A stretch of 64,000 nucleotides of DNA from Paludibaculum sp. (GTDB lineage Bacteria; Acidobacteriota; Terriglobia; Bryobacterales; Bryobacteraceae): the NCBI GenBank assembly GCA_029973955.1, contig JARKQJ010000145.1:53728-117727 (forward strand), read 5' to 3'. Both the position numbers and the translations under genes were made by a program. Shown piece by piece: positions 1-9,363 of the stretch. The notes under the pieces were generated by a model that was not told the origin of the DNA, did not search any database, and was given only the letters and a program-made list of their open reading frames with translations. The stretch's first letter is position 1; each line of letters opens with the position of its first letter.

Positions 1-1
1 C

Positions 2-931
2 GCCGGCGTCGCTGCACAGCAGCCGAGACCCCAGATTACACCGCGCCCCAGGCCTGCCTCCGAAGTGCCCGAAAACGAACGGATTACGCCCAATATTCGC
101 ATCGACACCAACCAGGTGTTGATCCCCGTCACCGTCACCACCCCGCTCAATCAGTTCGTCACCGGAATGGAAAAGGAGAACTTCCGCCTCTTCGAAGACA
201 AGGTGGAGCAGGAGATCGACTACTTCGCCAGTTTCGACGCGCCGCTCTCCATCGGCCTGGTCTTCGATGCCAGCGGTTCCATGGGCAGCAAGCTGACCAA
301 GAGCCGCCAGGCCGCCGCCCAGTTTTTCAAGACCGCCAACCCCGAGGACGAGTTCTTCCTCATCCAGTTTAACGACCGGCCGCAACTCGTGGTCCCCTTC
401 ACCCAGAACACCGAAGACATTCAAAGCCGGCTCACCTTCACCCAGGCCAAGGGCCGCACCGCCCTGCTCGACGGCATCTACCAGGCGCTCCAGACCCTGA
501 AGAAGGGCCGCAATCCTCGGCGGGCGCTGATCATCATCTCCGACGGCGGCGACAACTCCAGCCGCTATACCGAGAACGAAGTCCGCAACCTGCTCAAGGA
601 AGCCGACGCCCAGATGTACGCCATCGGCATCTTCGAGCCGATCGGCTCGCGCGGCCGCACGGCCGAGGAACTCTCCGGTCCCGGCCTTCTCAGCGAACTC
701 GCCGAGATGACCGGCGGCCGCCATTACCCCGTCGATAACCTCAACGATCTGCCTGACATCGCGGCCAAGATCGGCATCGTGCTGCGCAATCAATACGTGC
801 TCGGCTACACGTCCAAAAACCTTACTCGCGACGGGAAGTACCGCCGAGTCACGGTAAAATTAAACCAGCCGCGTGGATTGCCGCCTCTGCGGGCAATGCA
901 CCGGCAAGGATACTATGCACCAAACCAGTAG
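2..931 (+). CDS. VWA-domain protein, acidobacterial VWFA-related type (5' truncated)
   Basis: The frame is open to the window edge, so the gene start lies outside; a GTG at 65 exists, but the 21 codons before it (ending AAQQ, then a Pro/Arg-rich stretch) look like a signal-peptide tail and linker. 309 residues are visible. A von Willebrand A fold carries the MIDAS motif DASGSMGSK and, later, the ISDGGDNSS strand. The C-terminus (QYVLGYTSKN to the GYYAPNQ end) matches the family known as VWFA-related acidobacterial proteins. Probably exported and binding a protein ligand through a divalent metal; the ligand is unknown. The next gene overlaps its end by 17 nt and encodes a paralogue. Family assignment is firm, function is not. 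Confidence 0.85.
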   Translation, partial: AGVAAQQPRPQITPRPRPASEVPENERITPNIRIDTNQVLIPVTVTTPLNQFVTGMEKENFRLFEDKVEQEIDYFASFDAPLSIGLVFDASGSMGSKLTKSRQAAAQFFKTANPEDEFFLIQFNDRPQLVVPFTQNTEDIQSRLTFTQAKGRTALLDGIYQALQTLKKGRNPRRALIIISDGGDNSSRYTENEVRNLLKEADAQMYAIGIFEPIGSRGRTAEELSGPGLLSELAEMTGGRHYPVDNLNDLPDIAAKIGIVLRNQYVLGYTSKNLTRDGKYRRVTVKLNQPRGLPPLRAMHRQGYYAPNQ

Positions 932-1859
932 GCGGGCGGCCATCTCCGTCATCCTGGCCGCCTCCCGCTCTCTCCTCGCGCAGCAGCCGCAGCAGCCTCA
1001 GACTCCCGACGACCAGTCCGTCATCCGCATCGACACGCGGCTGGTCGTGTTGCACTGCGCCGCCATGGACCGCAAGGGGAACCTCATCACAAACCTGCCG
1101 CAAAGCGCGTTCAAGGTCTACGAAAACAACGTCGAGCAGCCCATCAAACTGTTCCGCCGGGAAGATGTTCCGGTCTCACTCGGCATCATCGTCGACAACA
1201 GCGGAAGCATGCGGGACAAGCGCCAGCGCGTGGAAGCCGCGGCGATGAAGCTGGTGAAGTCCAGCAATCGCGAGGATGACGTCTTCATCGTTAACTTTAA
1301 CGATGATGCTTACCTGGATGTGCCGTTTACGAACCAAATTGCGAAGCTGGAGGAAGGAATCGCGCGGATCGACTCCAAAGGCGGCACCGCCATGCGCGAC
1401 GCCATCTCGATGTCGCTCGACTACCTCAAGCAGGAAGGCAAGAAGGACAAGAAGGTCCTCCTGGTAGTGACAGACGGCAACGACACCGCCTCCACCGGCA
1501 TCACGCTGGAGCGGTTGGTGGAGAAGATGCAGAAGAGCGAAGCGCTCGTCTATGGCATCGGTATCCTGGCCAAGGAAGATTCGCGCGACCAGAAGAAGGC
1601 CCAGCGAGCCATCGACGCGCTGACAAAGGCTTCCGGAGGCGCCAGTTACTATCCTGGCGATGTCGCCGAGGTGGAGTCGATTGCAGAGCAGGTGGCGCAC
1701 GACATCCGCAACCAATACGTGATCGCCTACTCGCCGTTGAACCAGAATCTGGACGGCACCTACCGGACCATTCGCGTGACGGCCAACAACAAGCAGTACA
1801 CAGTGCGAACCAGGACCGGCTACTACGCTACGCCCGACGCGAAGAAGAAGGGGAGCTGA
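915..1859 (+). CDS. VWA-domain protein, acidobacterial VWFA-related type
   Basis: 314 residues from ATG 915, preferred over an upstream in-frame start at 873 because AAGGA lies 4 nt before it and the product then opens with a signal peptide (Arg-Arg, then a hydrophobic run ending LLAQQ). The VWA domain has the MIDAS motif VDNSGSMRDK, a GGTAMRDA loop (third-loop Thr) and VVTDGNDTAS. The C-terminal IRNQYVIAYSP and GYYATP segments parallel those of the preceding gene, so the two are tandem duplicates that have diverged. The 17-nt overlap suggests translational coupling. Likely exported, with a metal-dependent adhesion or assembly role; the partner is unknown. Confidence 0.86.
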   Translation: MHQTSRRAAISVILAASRSLLAQQPQQPQTPDDQSVIRIDTRLVVLHCAAMDRKGNLITNLPQSAFKVYENNVEQPIKLFRREDVPVSLGIIVDNSGSMRDKRQRVEAAAMKLVKSSNREDDVFIVNFNDDAYLDVPFTNQIAKLEEGIARIDSKGGTAMRDAISMSLDYLKQEGKKDKKVLLVVTDGNDTASTGITLERLVEKMQKSEALVYGIGILAKEDSRDQKKAQRAIDALTKASGGASYYPGDVAEVESIAEQVAHDIRNQYVIAYSPLNQNLDGTYRTIRVTANNKQYTVRTRTGYYATPDAKKKGS

Positions 1860-1861
1860 CC

Positions 1862-2062
1862 GTGCTCGGATACCTCTGGAAAGTGACCAAGGGGTACCGC
1901 TTTACTCCGTGGCGCAGCCCGTATTTGCGGTGGCGGATCGAGACGTATTGGGGCACGCCGGCGGAAGAGATCGGGGCAGGGGAGTTTCTTCGTTTTGCGT
2001 GGCGCCATCGCGCGGATTTCCTGCGTTTTCTGCGCTGGACGGACCGGATGGCGAAGGGGTAG
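1862..2062 (+). CDS. small basic hypothetical protein
   Basis: 66 residues, GTG start 2 nt after the previous stop, with the purine-rich stretch AAGGGGAG ending about 8 nt upstream. The product is rich in Trp, Tyr, Phe and Arg (KGYRFTPWRSPYLRWRIETYWG, in two parts) and has no membrane segment or signal peptide. Tight spacing suggests it belongs to the VWA operon, but I recognise no family. It could be a cytosolic accessory or a nucleic-acid or membrane-surface binding peptide; this is not supported beyond composition. Confidence 0.55.
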   Translation: MLGYLWKVTKGYRFTPWRSPYLRWRIETYWGTPAEEIGAGEFLRFAWRHRADFLRFLRWTDRMAKG

Positions 2063-2116
2063 AGCCGCGTGCGGGTTGCCCCGCTTGGCGGCCCTGCGGT
2101 ACAAACAAGGGTTCCG

Positions 2117-3541
2117 ATGTCGCACCCCCAGCCAGTTCCTGAGACCGCGGCCCAGTCGCTTTCCGTGAAGCGGGCCCAGGTGGATTTTCACAATTTCGCT
2201 TCTCTGGGGGAGCCCGAGCGGGCGCTGGCCGCCTACGCCGACGAGAACTTCCGGCGCGGCTCGATCCTGACTGCCAATCGCGACTTCTGCCCATCGCTCA
2301 GTCCTTTTCTGGAAGTGGGCGCCAACGCCGGGCACACCTCCTATCTGCTGGCGAATGACTTTGCGGCGGAAGGATTTGCGCTCGACCTTTCGGCGGACGC
2401 GCTGCGGCACGGACAGTTCCTACGGACGGCCTGGGACTTGAAACGTTCGCCGCTGCTGACGGCGGGCGACGCCACGCGCTTGCCGTTTCGAGATAACTCG
2501 CTGGCGTTCGTGATGACCTTCCAGACGCTGTCGCAGTTTCAGGACATGGAGACGGTGATCCGGGAAGTGCACCGCGTGCTGGCGCCGGGCGGGGTGTACT
2601 ATTTCGCCGAAGAGCCGGTGCGGCGAAAGCTGTCGCTGCGATTGCACCGGGCGCCGTATCCGGAACGGATGAAGCCCTGGGAGAAGCGGCTTTACGAGAA
2701 CGGGCTTCTGGATTTCATCGCGATGGATGTGATCGGGGCGCACCAGGAAGAGTCGTTTGGGATCCGGCAGAACCATCGCTACGGGCTGCGCGAGTGGTCC
2801 GAGATGCTCTACCGGTACTTTGAAGAGCTGCGGCTGATCACGTTCCCGAGGCAGCGCGGCTGGTCGAATCAGTTCGTGATGTCGGCGCTACGGATGCTGC
2901 CGGGCAACGCCGAGCCGCGCATCGCGTCGGCGCTGGGCGCGACGCTGGCGGCGTTCTGCCGCAAGCCGGGCCGGCTGCCGGAGTCGCTTCCTTTGAAAGA
3001 CGCGCTGGCTTGTCCCGATTGCGGCGCGGCCCTGCCGTTCGAGGAACAGGCGTTGCTATGCCCGGCCTGCGGGTATCGGGCTTCCAACGATGGCGGAGTG
3101 TTCAACCTGTTGAGCACCGCGCTCAAGGCCGAGCTCTATCCCGGCGCGCGGCCGGACACTCTGGACTTCTCCAAGCCGGGGCACGAAGAGGGGTTGCTGG
3201 AGGGTTTTCACGAGTTGGAAGGCGACTTCGGCGCCAAGTACCGCTGGATCGGGGCGCAGGCCAAGGCTCGGCTGAAGAGGATGCGGACAGGGCCACAGGT
3301 TCTTCGGGTGCAAGGCTATTCGCCGTACGTGGCGAAGGTGGACTTGAAGGCGAACGGGGTGGCGCTAGGGAGCTGGAAACTGGACCGTCCGGGTCTGTTT
3401 ATTTTGGAGGCTCCGGTGGCGGAAGCTGCTGAATACATGGTGGATATCCTCGCATCGCCGACCTTCGCGGAGCCGGGGGAGGGTGCCCGGACTCTTTCGG
3501 TGAATTTAAGTCTGCTGCGGCTGCAACCGCCGGAAGCGTAA
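2117..3541 (+). CDS. class I SAM-dependent methyltransferase with zinc-ribbon insert
   Basis: 474 residues from ATG 2117, preceded by AAGGG at 5 nt; an earlier in-frame start at 2069 gives an unlikely N-terminus. Motif I is EVGANAGHTSYLLA (about residues 71-84). A later Met/Thr-rich strand (FVMTFQTLSQF) and EVHRVLAPGGVYYF match the post-motif region of Methyltransf_11 proteins. Around residues 310-335 is a four-cysteine ribbon (CPDC ... CPAC), similar to Trm112-like zinc ribbons, followed by about 140 residues of mostly beta-type sequence. The substrate is unknown; the ribbon suggests a protein, RNA or lipid-carrier substrate. It may be co-transcribed with the genes upstream. Confidence 0.75.
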   Translation: MSHPQPVPETAAQSLSVKRAQVDFHNFASLGEPERALAAYADENFRRGSILTANRDFCPSLSPFLEVGANAGHTSYLLANDFAAEGFALDLSADALRHGQFLRTAWDLKRSPLLTAGDATRLPFRDNSLAFVMTFQTLSQFQDMETVIREVHRVLAPGGVYYFAEEPVRRKLSLRLHRAPYPERMKPWEKRLYENGLLDFIAMDVIGAHQEESFGIRQNHRYGLREWSEMLYRYFEELRLITFPRQRGWSNQFVMSALRMLPGNAEPRIASALGATLAAFCRKPGRLPESLPLKDALACPDCGAALPFEEQALLCPACGYRASNDGGVFNLLSTALKAELYPGARPDTLDFSKPGHEEGLLEGFHELEGDFGAKYRWIGAQAKARLKRMRTGPQVLRVQGYSPYVAKVDLKANGVALGSWKLDRPGLFILEAPVAEAAEYMVDILASPTFAEPGEGARTLSVNLSLLRLQPPEA

Positions 3542-3602
3542 GCACTTTATTTCAGGGCCTGGAACTTTTTCGCCAGAAGAAGTGTCTTTAACAATATCGG
3601 CG

Positions 3603-3631
3603 CTGCCGTAAAGCGGCAAAGGCGCTACAAT
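3603..3631 (+). promoter_or_regulatory. possible promoter of the sigma-factor gene
   Basis: TACAAT at 3626-3631 lies 18 nt before ATG 3650 and is a fair -10 hexamer. The correctly spaced -35 (CTGCCG, 3603-3608) is poor and falls in a 5-bp inverted repeat, TGCCG/CGGCA (3604-3608 and 3614-3618). It may be recognised by an alternative sigma factor. Confidence 0.25.
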
Positions 3632-3649
3632 GGCTCTGCGGAGGCATCC

Positions 3650-4324
3650 ATGCAGCCGGCTCAACACGAATCCGAGCTCGGTCACGATCTCGCCACCCCC
3701 GAATGGCCGGGATGGCAAGACGAGGGGTGTCTGCTTGAGGATCTTCGATCCGGGACGGAAGCGGCTTACGAGGCGCTTTTGGAGCGGTTTCAGTCGCCAG
3801 TATTTCATCTGGTACGGCGGCTGATCGACGATCCCAACGAAGCGGCCGACGTGGTGCAGGACGTCTTTTTGAAGGTGTTCCGCAGCGTAGGCAGTTTCCG
3901 CGGCCAGAGTTCGCTCAAGACTTGGGTCTATCGAATCGCGGTCAATGAGGCGCACAATCGCCGCCGCTGGTTCAGCCGCCACCGACGCGCCGAGGTGGGC
4001 CTGGAGACGGACGGAGACGGTCTGGATTATCTTGACCAGCTCAGCGACTCCACACGGTCCCCCTATGATCTAGCTTTGAACGAGGAGTTCAAGACGGCCA
4101 TCGAATCCGCCTTGGCGACCCTCAGTCCGGTGTTCCGTTCAGCCGTTGTGCTGAGGGACCTGGAGGATCTTAGCTATGAGGAAATTGCCGACGTACTGGA
4201 TGTATCGCTCGGCACGGTGAAATCCCGGATCCTGCGAGGGCGAGAATCGCTGCGCAGGGCCCTAGTCGAACAGTTGGAACCGTCCCGCGCGCTGGAGTTC
4301 CTGCCGCAGACGGTCACCGACTAG
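3650..4324 (+). CDS. RNA polymerase sigma factor, ECF (RpoE-like) family
   Basis: 224 residues; ATG preceded by GGAGG at 5 nt. Sigma region 2 is visible as DPNEAADVVQDVFLKVF with the core-binding and -10 melting segment SLKTWVYRIAVNEAHNRRRW (about residues 86-105). Region 4 is LEDLSYEEIADVLDVSLGTVKSRI, a helix-turn-helix for the -35. The linker carries YLDQLSDSTRSPYD. It is followed after 11 nt by a gene with an anti-sigma zinc-finger motif, so activity is probably controlled by that partner. It would direct transcription of an envelope or stress regulon; the regulon cannot be read from here. Confidence 0.92.
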   Translation: MQPAQHESELGHDLATPEWPGWQDEGCLLEDLRSGTEAAYEALLERFQSPVFHLVRRLIDDPNEAADVVQDVFLKVFRSVGSFRGQSSLKTWVYRIAVNEAHNRRRWFSRHRRAEVGLETDGDGLDYLDQLSDSTRSPYDLALNEEFKTAIESALATLSPVFRSAVVLRDLEDLSYEEIADVLDVSLGTVKSRILRGRESLRRALVEQLEPSRALEFLPQTVTD

Positions 4325-4335
4325 AGGTCTGGATT

Positions 4336-5034
4336 GTGATGGACTGCCAACAAGTCAAGTTGATGCTCTCCTCCTTCCAGGATGGGTGTGTCGTGGAGTC
4401 GGAACGACGCGAGATCCAGAACCATTTGGGTCGATGCGGGCCTTGTTCGCTCCAATATGGACAACTGGAGATGGTGCGGCAGACGCTGCGCGCCATGCCT
4501 AGGCGTCCGATGCCCGCCCACCTGGCGTACTCGTTGCGATCGATCGCCTCCCGCGAGGCCGCGCGGCGGCGTTACTACGCCGGATTCCGCGGCTATGTGC
4601 GGAGCGTGGCGGAGTGGATCGCCTTGACGAAGGACAACTTGATGAGGCCGTTTGCGCTGCCTGCCGCCGGGGGGATCGCGTCCGCCGTATTCCTGTTCGT
4701 GATGGTGATGACAAACTTCCAGGGCATCGTCCGTCAGCATGCCAATGATGTTCCGCTGGCGCTGGCGACGGAGCCGACCGTTCGCAGCGTGTTTCTGGAT
4801 ATGGCCGGCGACAACGAAGTGACGCTGGATCTGTATGTGGACGAGCAGGGCCGTGTGCTCGACTATGCATTCCCGGACGGTTCGGGATCGATCAAAACGA
4901 CGCTACTCCGCCGCAACCTGGAAACCACGCTGCTGCTTTCTGAGTTCAACCCTGCCACCACCTTTGGCAGGCCAGTTTCAGGCTGGGTGCGGGTGAAGTT
5001 CACCGGCCGCAGTCAGATTGACGTCAAGGGCTGA
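4336..5034 (+). CDS. anti-sigma factor, zinc-finger type, single membrane span
   Basis: 232 residues from GTG 4336 (ATG 4339 is an alternative; AGAGG at 4323-4327 fits the GTG better). The N-terminal domain holds HLGRCGPC, the His-x3-Cys-x2-Cys signature of ZAS anti-sigma domains. A hydrophobic segment near residues 110-127 (ALPAAGGIASAVFLFVMVM) is the single transmembrane helix, placing about 100 residues outside the cytoplasm. That external part ends in a beta-rich domain (VTLDLYVDEQGRVLDYAFP) and resembles a TonB-C-like or sensor fold. Directly downstream of the ECF sigma gene, and its stop abuts the rsmA start, so the three may be one transcript. Confidence 0.82.
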   Translation: MMDCQQVKLMLSSFQDGCVVESERREIQNHLGRCGPCSLQYGQLEMVRQTLRAMPRRPMPAHLAYSLRSIASREAARRRYYAGFRGYVRSVAEWIALTKDNLMRPFALPAAGGIASAVFLFVMVMTNFQGIVRQHANDVPLALATEPTVRSVFLDMAGDNEVTLDLYVDEQGRVLDYAFPDGSGSIKTTLLRRNLETTLLLSEFNPATTFGRPVSGWVRVKFTGRSQIDVKG

Positions 5035-5763
5035 TTGGGCCGGCCACTCGGACAGCACTTCCTTTTTCAGCGCTCCATTCTGGAGCGCATTGCTGCGTCC
5101 GCGCTTCCTTCTCCTCCCCCTCTCTGCATTGAAATCGGGCCGGGCCCGGGTGCGCTCACCGAATTGCTGCTGGAGCGCACGGAGCGGCTGTTGGCGGTGG
5201 AGTTGGACCCGGCGTTGGCGGAGAACCTGCGCCGGCGATATGCGGGGGAGCCGCGTTTTTCGCTGATCGAGGGGAACGTGCTGGAGACGGATTTGCGCGG
5301 CCTGGGTCCGGCGGTGGTGTGCGGGAACATCCCGTACTACATCACCTCGCCGATCATCGAGCGGGCGCTCGCGCTGGGGCCGGATCTGATCCGGGCGGTG
5401 TTCCTGATCCAGAAAGAAGTGGCGGACCGGCTGGCGGCGGAGCCGGGATCGAGGGACTACGGGTATTTGACGGTGGCGACGCAGGCGCTGTGCACTGTGG
5501 AGAAGCTGTTCGTGGTGAAGCCCGCGTCGTTCCGGCCGCCGCCGAAGGTGGACAGCGCGGTGGTGCGGCTGGCGCCTCGGCCGGCGCCGCTGGTGGAGGA
5601 TTATGGAGCGTTCCGGCGGTTTGTCTCGCGGTGCTTCCAGCAGAAGCGGAAGACATTGCGGAACAACCTGGGGCGAGCGGATGTGCCCTATGCGGGAATG
5701 CGGGCGGAGCAACTGACGCTGGCCCAACTGGTTGAGTTGTTCCTGGCCGTCAAGTCCGGCTGA
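5035..5763 (+). CDS. rsmA: 16S rRNA (adenine(1518)-N6/adenine(1519)-N6)-dimethyltransferase
   Basis: 242 residues. Dimethylates the two adjacent adenines in the helix-45 loop of 16S rRNA during 30S maturation. Recognised by GQHFL at the N-terminus, the SAM-binding EIGPGPGALT, the acidic AVELDPALAE, and the catalytic NIPYYITSPI motif. The RPPPKVDSAVVRL segment is diagnostic of the KsgA/RsmA C-terminal domain. Somewhat shorter than typical (about 260-270). The start is TTG, immediately after the stop of the anti-sigma gene with no intergenic base, implying coupled translation. Confidence 0.95.
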   Translation: MGRPLGQHFLFQRSILERIAASALPSPPPLCIEIGPGPGALTELLLERTERLLAVELDPALAENLRRRYAGEPRFSLIEGNVLETDLRGLGPAVVCGNIPYYITSPIIERALALGPDLIRAVFLIQKEVADRLAAEPGSRDYGYLTVATQALCTVEKLFVVKPASFRPPPKVDSAVVRLAPRPAPLVEDYGAFRRFVSRCFQQKRKTLRNNLGRADVPYAGMRAEQLTLAQLVELFLAVKSG

Positions 5764-6120
5764 CTACTGTTTCCTGCACTTATACTCGATCACCATGTCG
5801 CCCATGCCTTTGCCTGAGAGCGTGAGCGTGTCGCCGCCGCCGTGCTTGCCGGTGTAGTTGATAGTCATCTCGTTGTCCTGGATCTTGACCTTGAGCGAGA
5901 ACGAGATGTTGCCGTTTTCCACCTTGCCGTTCTCGATGACGGACTTGCCAAACATCTCGCTGATGGCTTCGCCGGTGAGTTTGGCGCCGTCCACTTTGAA
6001 GATGAAGGTGCGTTCGATGGTGCCGTTGGGGCCTTCGGCGGTACCTTTCCAGGTGCCGGCGAGGTCGGCGGCGAAGGTGGTGAGGGCGAAGAGCACGGAT
6101 AGGGCGAGGATTCGGATCAT
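5764..6120 (-). CDS. small secreted lipocalin-like protein
   Basis: 118 residues from ATG 6120. The longer open frame upstream on this strand is the antisense of gltX and is discarded. A short signal peptide ([18 protein letters not shown]) is followed by [22 protein letters not shown] and repeated beta hairpins ending in [12 protein letters not shown]. This pattern (GTWxG start, internal repeat of TFxFKVDGxKLTG) is common in secreted acidobacterial proteins of unknown role. Its stop codon touches the stop of rsmA with no base between them, so the two transcripts converge without room for a terminator. Confidence 0.8.
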   Translation of the reverse strand: MIRILALSVLFALTTFAADLAGTWKGTAEGPNGTIERTFIFKVDGAKLTGEAISEMFGKSVIENGKVENGNISFSLKVKIQDNEMTINYTGKHGGGDTLTLSGKGMGDMVIEYKCRKQ

Positions 6121-6146
6121 GGGCAGGCTCCTTTGCGTTGCACGGC

Positions 6147-6172
6147 CAGTATACACCGGGCGTGCGATACTG
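6147..6172. promoter_or_regulatory. inverted repeat in divergent 5764-6120 / gltX promoter region
   Basis: CAGTAT (6147-6152) and ATACTG (6167-6172) form a perfect 6-bp inverted repeat with a 14-nt spacer, in the 60-bp region between divergent start codons. The right arm ends 8 nt before the gltX ATG. It could be an operator or just AT-rich promoter DNA. Confidence 0.25.
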
Positions 6173-6180
6173 AAAGATTC

Positions 6181-7617
6181 ATGGTCCGAGTTCGTTTTGC
6201 CCCTTCCCCCACAGGCTATCTGCACATCGGCAGCGCCAGGACGTTCATCTTCAATTGGCTGTTCGCGCGCCGTCAGCAGGGCACGATGATCCTGCGCATC
6301 GACGACACCGACATCGAGCGCAACACGCAGGCTTCGCTGGATTCGATCTACGACGGGTTGAACTGGCTGGGGCTGGGCTGGGACGAGTTTTACCGGCAAA
6401 GCGACCGTTTCGACCTTTACACGAAGGCCGCCTGGGAGGTCTTCGAGAAGGGCCACGCCTACCGCGACTTCACGCCGATGAACGCGGCTCCGGAAGAGCC
6501 GGCGAGCCAGGGCGGCTGGTTGTGCAATCCGGGGATGCGCGAATTGTCGCGGGAAGAGAGCGACCGGCGGGCGGCGGCGGGCGAACCGTTTGTGCTGCGC
6601 TTCCGCGTGCCGCGCGATCCGGTGCGCGAGGTGTCGTTCAAGGACCTGGTGTACGGCGAGCAGTCGAAGTCCACCGCCGACATCGAAGACTTTGCGCTGC
6701 TGCGTTCGAGCGGCGCGCCCACCTACCACCACGCTTCGTGCGTGGACGATTTCGATTTGAAGATCTCGCACATCGTGCGCGGGCAGGATCACCTTTCGAA
6801 CACGTTCAAGCACATCCTGCTGTTCGAGGCGCTGGGCGCCGAGGCGCCGGAGTTTGCGCACCTGCCGCTGCTGATTGCGCCGGACGGGGCGAAGCTTTCC
6901 AAGCGCAAGCATGGGCCGGTGGTGGCGGTGATGACCTATCGCGACGCGGGCTTCCTGCCGCAGGCGTATGTGAACTTCCTGTGCCTGCTGGGCTGGAACC
7001 CGAAGGACGACCGCGAGAAGATGTCGATCGAGGAGCTGACGGCGGCGTTCTCGTTTGAAGGCGTGAACCGGTCGAACGCGGTGGTGAACTTCACGGAGGA
7101 AGACCCCGTAGATCCGAAGGCGCTGTGGTTGAACTCGCAGCACCTCTACGCGCTGAGCCACGACGAACTGGCGGCGTTGTTGCAGCCTGTGTTTGAAAAG
7201 GCCGGTTATGCGGCCACGGCGGAGAAGACGCGGGCGGTGACGCCGCTGATCCAGGAACGGATCAAGACGCTGAACGACGCGCCGGCGGTGGCGGACTTCT
7301 TCTTCCTCGACCGGCTCGTGCCGTATGATGCGGCGGAGCTGATCCCGCAGAAAGGCGATGCGGAGATGGCCTCGAAGGTGCTGCGCCACGCTCGAGCAGT
7401 GCTGGAGACGGCCGAGTTTACGCACGCGGGCCTGGAAGGCGCGCTGCGGACGGCGGCGACAGAGCTGGGCGTCAAAGCCGGGCAGATGTTCCAGCCGATC
7501 CGCGTGGCCGTGTGCGGACGAAAGAACGCGCCGCCGCTGTTTGAAACGTTGGAAGTGGTGGGCCGCGACGCCTGCCTGAAGCGCATCGACCAGGCGGTCG
7601 AACTGCTCAACCGATAG
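6181..7617 (+). CDS. gltX: glutamate-tRNA ligase
   Basis: 478 residues from ATG 6181, where the canonical class-I N-terminus [17 protein letters not shown] begins; an in-frame ATG at 6133 would add unconserved residues. Charges tRNA(Glu) with glutamate. The HIGH-box variant is HIGS; the KMSKS-like loop is KLSKRKHG near residue 240; [18 protein letters not shown] and DHLSNTFKH fit bacterial GluRS. Length matches the family. It is followed after 9 nt by glnS, so both charging enzymes are probably one operon, and this GluRS is likely the discriminating form. Confidence 0.96.
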   Translation: MVRVRFAPSPTGYLHIGSARTFIFNWLFARRQQGTMILRIDDTDIERNTQASLDSIYDGLNWLGLGWDEFYRQSDRFDLYTKAAWEVFEKGHAYRDFTPMNAAPEEPASQGGWLCNPGMRELSREESDRRAAAGEPFVLRFRVPRDPVREVSFKDLVYGEQSKSTADIEDFALLRSSGAPTYHHASCVDDFDLKISHIVRGQDHLSNTFKHILLFEALGAEAPEFAHLPLLIAPDGAKLSKRKHGPVVAVMTYRDAGFLPQAYVNFLCLLGWNPKDDREKMSIEELTAAFSFEGVNRSNAVVNFTEEDPVDPKALWLNSQHLYALSHDELAALLQPVFEKAGYAATAEKTRAVTPLIQERIKTLNDAPAVADFFFLDRLVPYDAAELIPQKGDAEMASKVLRHARAVLETAEFTHAGLEGALRTAATELGVKAGQMFQPIRVAVCGRKNAPPLFETLEVVGRDACLKRIDQAVELLNR

Positions 7618-7626
7618 GAAGACAAA

Positions 7627-9363
7627 ATGAGCGAAGCCCCCACAACCAATGGCGCAGGCTCAACGGAAGCACCGCGCCCCTCGAATTTCGTCCGAGACAT
7701 CATCATGCAGGACATCGCCGCCGGCAAACACGGCGGGCGCGTGCACACGCGGTTTCCACCGGAGCCGAACGGGTATCTGCATATCGGCCACGCGAAGTCG
7801 ATCTGTCTGAACTTCGGCCTGGCGCGGGAGTTCAACGGCAAGTGCAACCTGCGGTTCGACGATACAAACCCTTGCAAGGAAGAGGTGGAGTATGTTGAAT
7901 CGATCGAGCGCGACGTGCGCTGGATGGGCTTCGAGTGGGACGGGCTGTACTACGCGTCGGATTACTTCGGGCAGCTCTACGAATGGGCGATCGAGCTGAT
8001 CAAGAAGGGCAAAGCCTATGTCTGCGACCTGACGGCGGACCAGGTGCGCGAGTACCGCGGGACGCTGACGGAGGCGGGCAGGGAGAGCCCTTACCGCGAG
8101 CGGCCGATCGAAGAGAACCTCGACCTCTTCGTGAGAATGAAGAACGGAGAGTTTCCGGACGGCAGCCGGACGCTGCGGGCGAAGATCGACATGGCTTCGC
8201 CGAACCTGAATATGCGCGACCCGGTGCTGTACCGCATTCTGCGGGCGTCGCATCACCGCACGGGCGACACCTGGTGCATCTATCCGATGTACGACTACGC
8301 GCACGGGCAGAGCGACTCGCTGGAAGGGATCACGCACTCGATCTGCACACTGGAGTTCGAAGACCACCGGCCGCTGTATGAGTGGTTCATCGAGCAGTTG
8401 GGGATCTTCCCGTCGCGGCAGTTCGAGTTTGACCGGCTGAACCTGACCTACACGATGCTGAGCAAGCGGCGGCTGCTGCAGTTGGTGCAGACGAAGGTGG
8501 TGAACGGCTGGGACGACCCGCGCATGCCGACGTTGAGCGGCATCCGGCGGCGCGGTTACACGCCGGAGGCGCTGCGGCTGTTCTGCTCGCGGATCGGCGT
8601 GTCGAAGACGAACGGCATCATTGAGCTGGGTTTGCTGGAGCACTCGCTGCGCGAGGATCTGAACAAGCGGTCGCCGCGCGTGATGGCGGTGCTGAAGCCG
8701 CTGAAGCTGGTGATTGAGAACTATCCGGAAGGGCAGATCGAGCAGATGGAGGCGGTGAACAACCCCGAGGATCCGTCGGCCGGGACGCGCAAGGTGGAGT
8801 TCTCGCGCGAGCTGTACATCGAGCAGGACGACTTCCGGGAGACGCCGCCGAAGGGCTACTACCGGCTCTATCCGGGCAACGAAGTGCGGCTGCGGTACGG
8901 GTATCTGGTGCGCTGCACGGGCGTGGTGAAGAACGAGGCCGGGGAAGTGATCGAGGTGCGCTGCACCTATGATCCGGCGACGAAGGGCGGCAACACGCCG
9001 GACGGCCGGAAGGTGAAGTCCACGATTCACTGGGTGTCGGCGGCGCACGCAATTGATGCGGACGTCCGGCTGTACGAGAATCTCTTTCTGAAGGAAGACC
9101 CGAACGACGTGGAGCCGGGCAAGGACTGGACGGACAACCTGAATCCGAAGTCGCTGGAAGTGCTGACGGGCTGCAAGATGGAGCCTGGCCTGGCCGAGGC
9201 GAAGGCAGGCGACGGGTTCCAGTTTGAGCGCATGGGCTACTTCTGCGTGGATCCGGACTCGACGCCGGAGAAGCTGGTGTTCAACCGGACGATTGGATTG
9301 CGAGACACCTGGGCCAAGATCGAGAAGGCCCAGAAAGCAGATCAGAAGGCGGGGAAGAAATGA
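7627..9363 (+). CDS. glnS: glutamine-tRNA ligase
   Basis: 578 residues. Charges tRNA(Gln) directly with glutamine. Signature [15 protein letters not shown] near residue 45, [39 protein letters not shown], and the KMSKS-like MLSKRR. The C-terminal anticodon-binding beta barrels are intact ([10 protein letters not shown] ... [21 protein letters not shown], in separate pieces). The length is near that of the E. coli enzyme, with a short N-terminal extension. Its presence means this organism need not rely on transamidation for Gln-tRNA. Its last four bases (ATGA) overlap the start of the carbamoyltransferase gene. Confidence 0.96.
   Translation: MSEAPTTNGAGSTEAPRPSNFVRDIIMQDIAAGKHGGRVHTRFPPEPNGYLHIGHAKSICLNFGLAREFNGKCNLRFDDTNPCKEEVEYVESIERDVRWMGFEWDGLYYASDYFGQLYEWAIELIKKGKAYVCDLTADQVREYRGTLTEAGRESPYRERPIEENLDLFVRMKNGEFPDGSRTLRAKIDMASPNLNMRDPVLYRILRASHHRTGDTWCIYPMYDYAHGQSDSLEGITHSICTLEFEDHRPLYEWFIEQLGIFPSRQFEFDRLNLTYTMLSKRRLLQLVQTKVVNGWDDPRMPTLSGIRRRGYTPEALRLFCSRIGVSKTNGIIELGLLEHSLREDLNKRSPRVMAVLKPLKLVIENYPEGQIEQMEAVNNPEDPSAGTRKVEFSRELYIEQDDFRETPPKGYYRLYPGNEVRLRYGYLVRCTGVVKNEAGEVIEVRCTYDPATKGGNTPDGRKVKSTIHWVSAAHAIDADVRLYENLFLKEDPNDVEPGKDWTDNLNPKSLEVLTGCKMEPGLAEAKAGDGFQFERMGYFCVDPDSTPEKLVFNRTIGLRDTWAKIEKAQKADQKAGKK

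Noticed and set aside
6121..7425. Minus-strand extension giving a 553-residue version of the small lipocalin-like gene
   Set aside because: The extension is antisense to gltX; the real start is ATG 6120, where a signal peptide begins.
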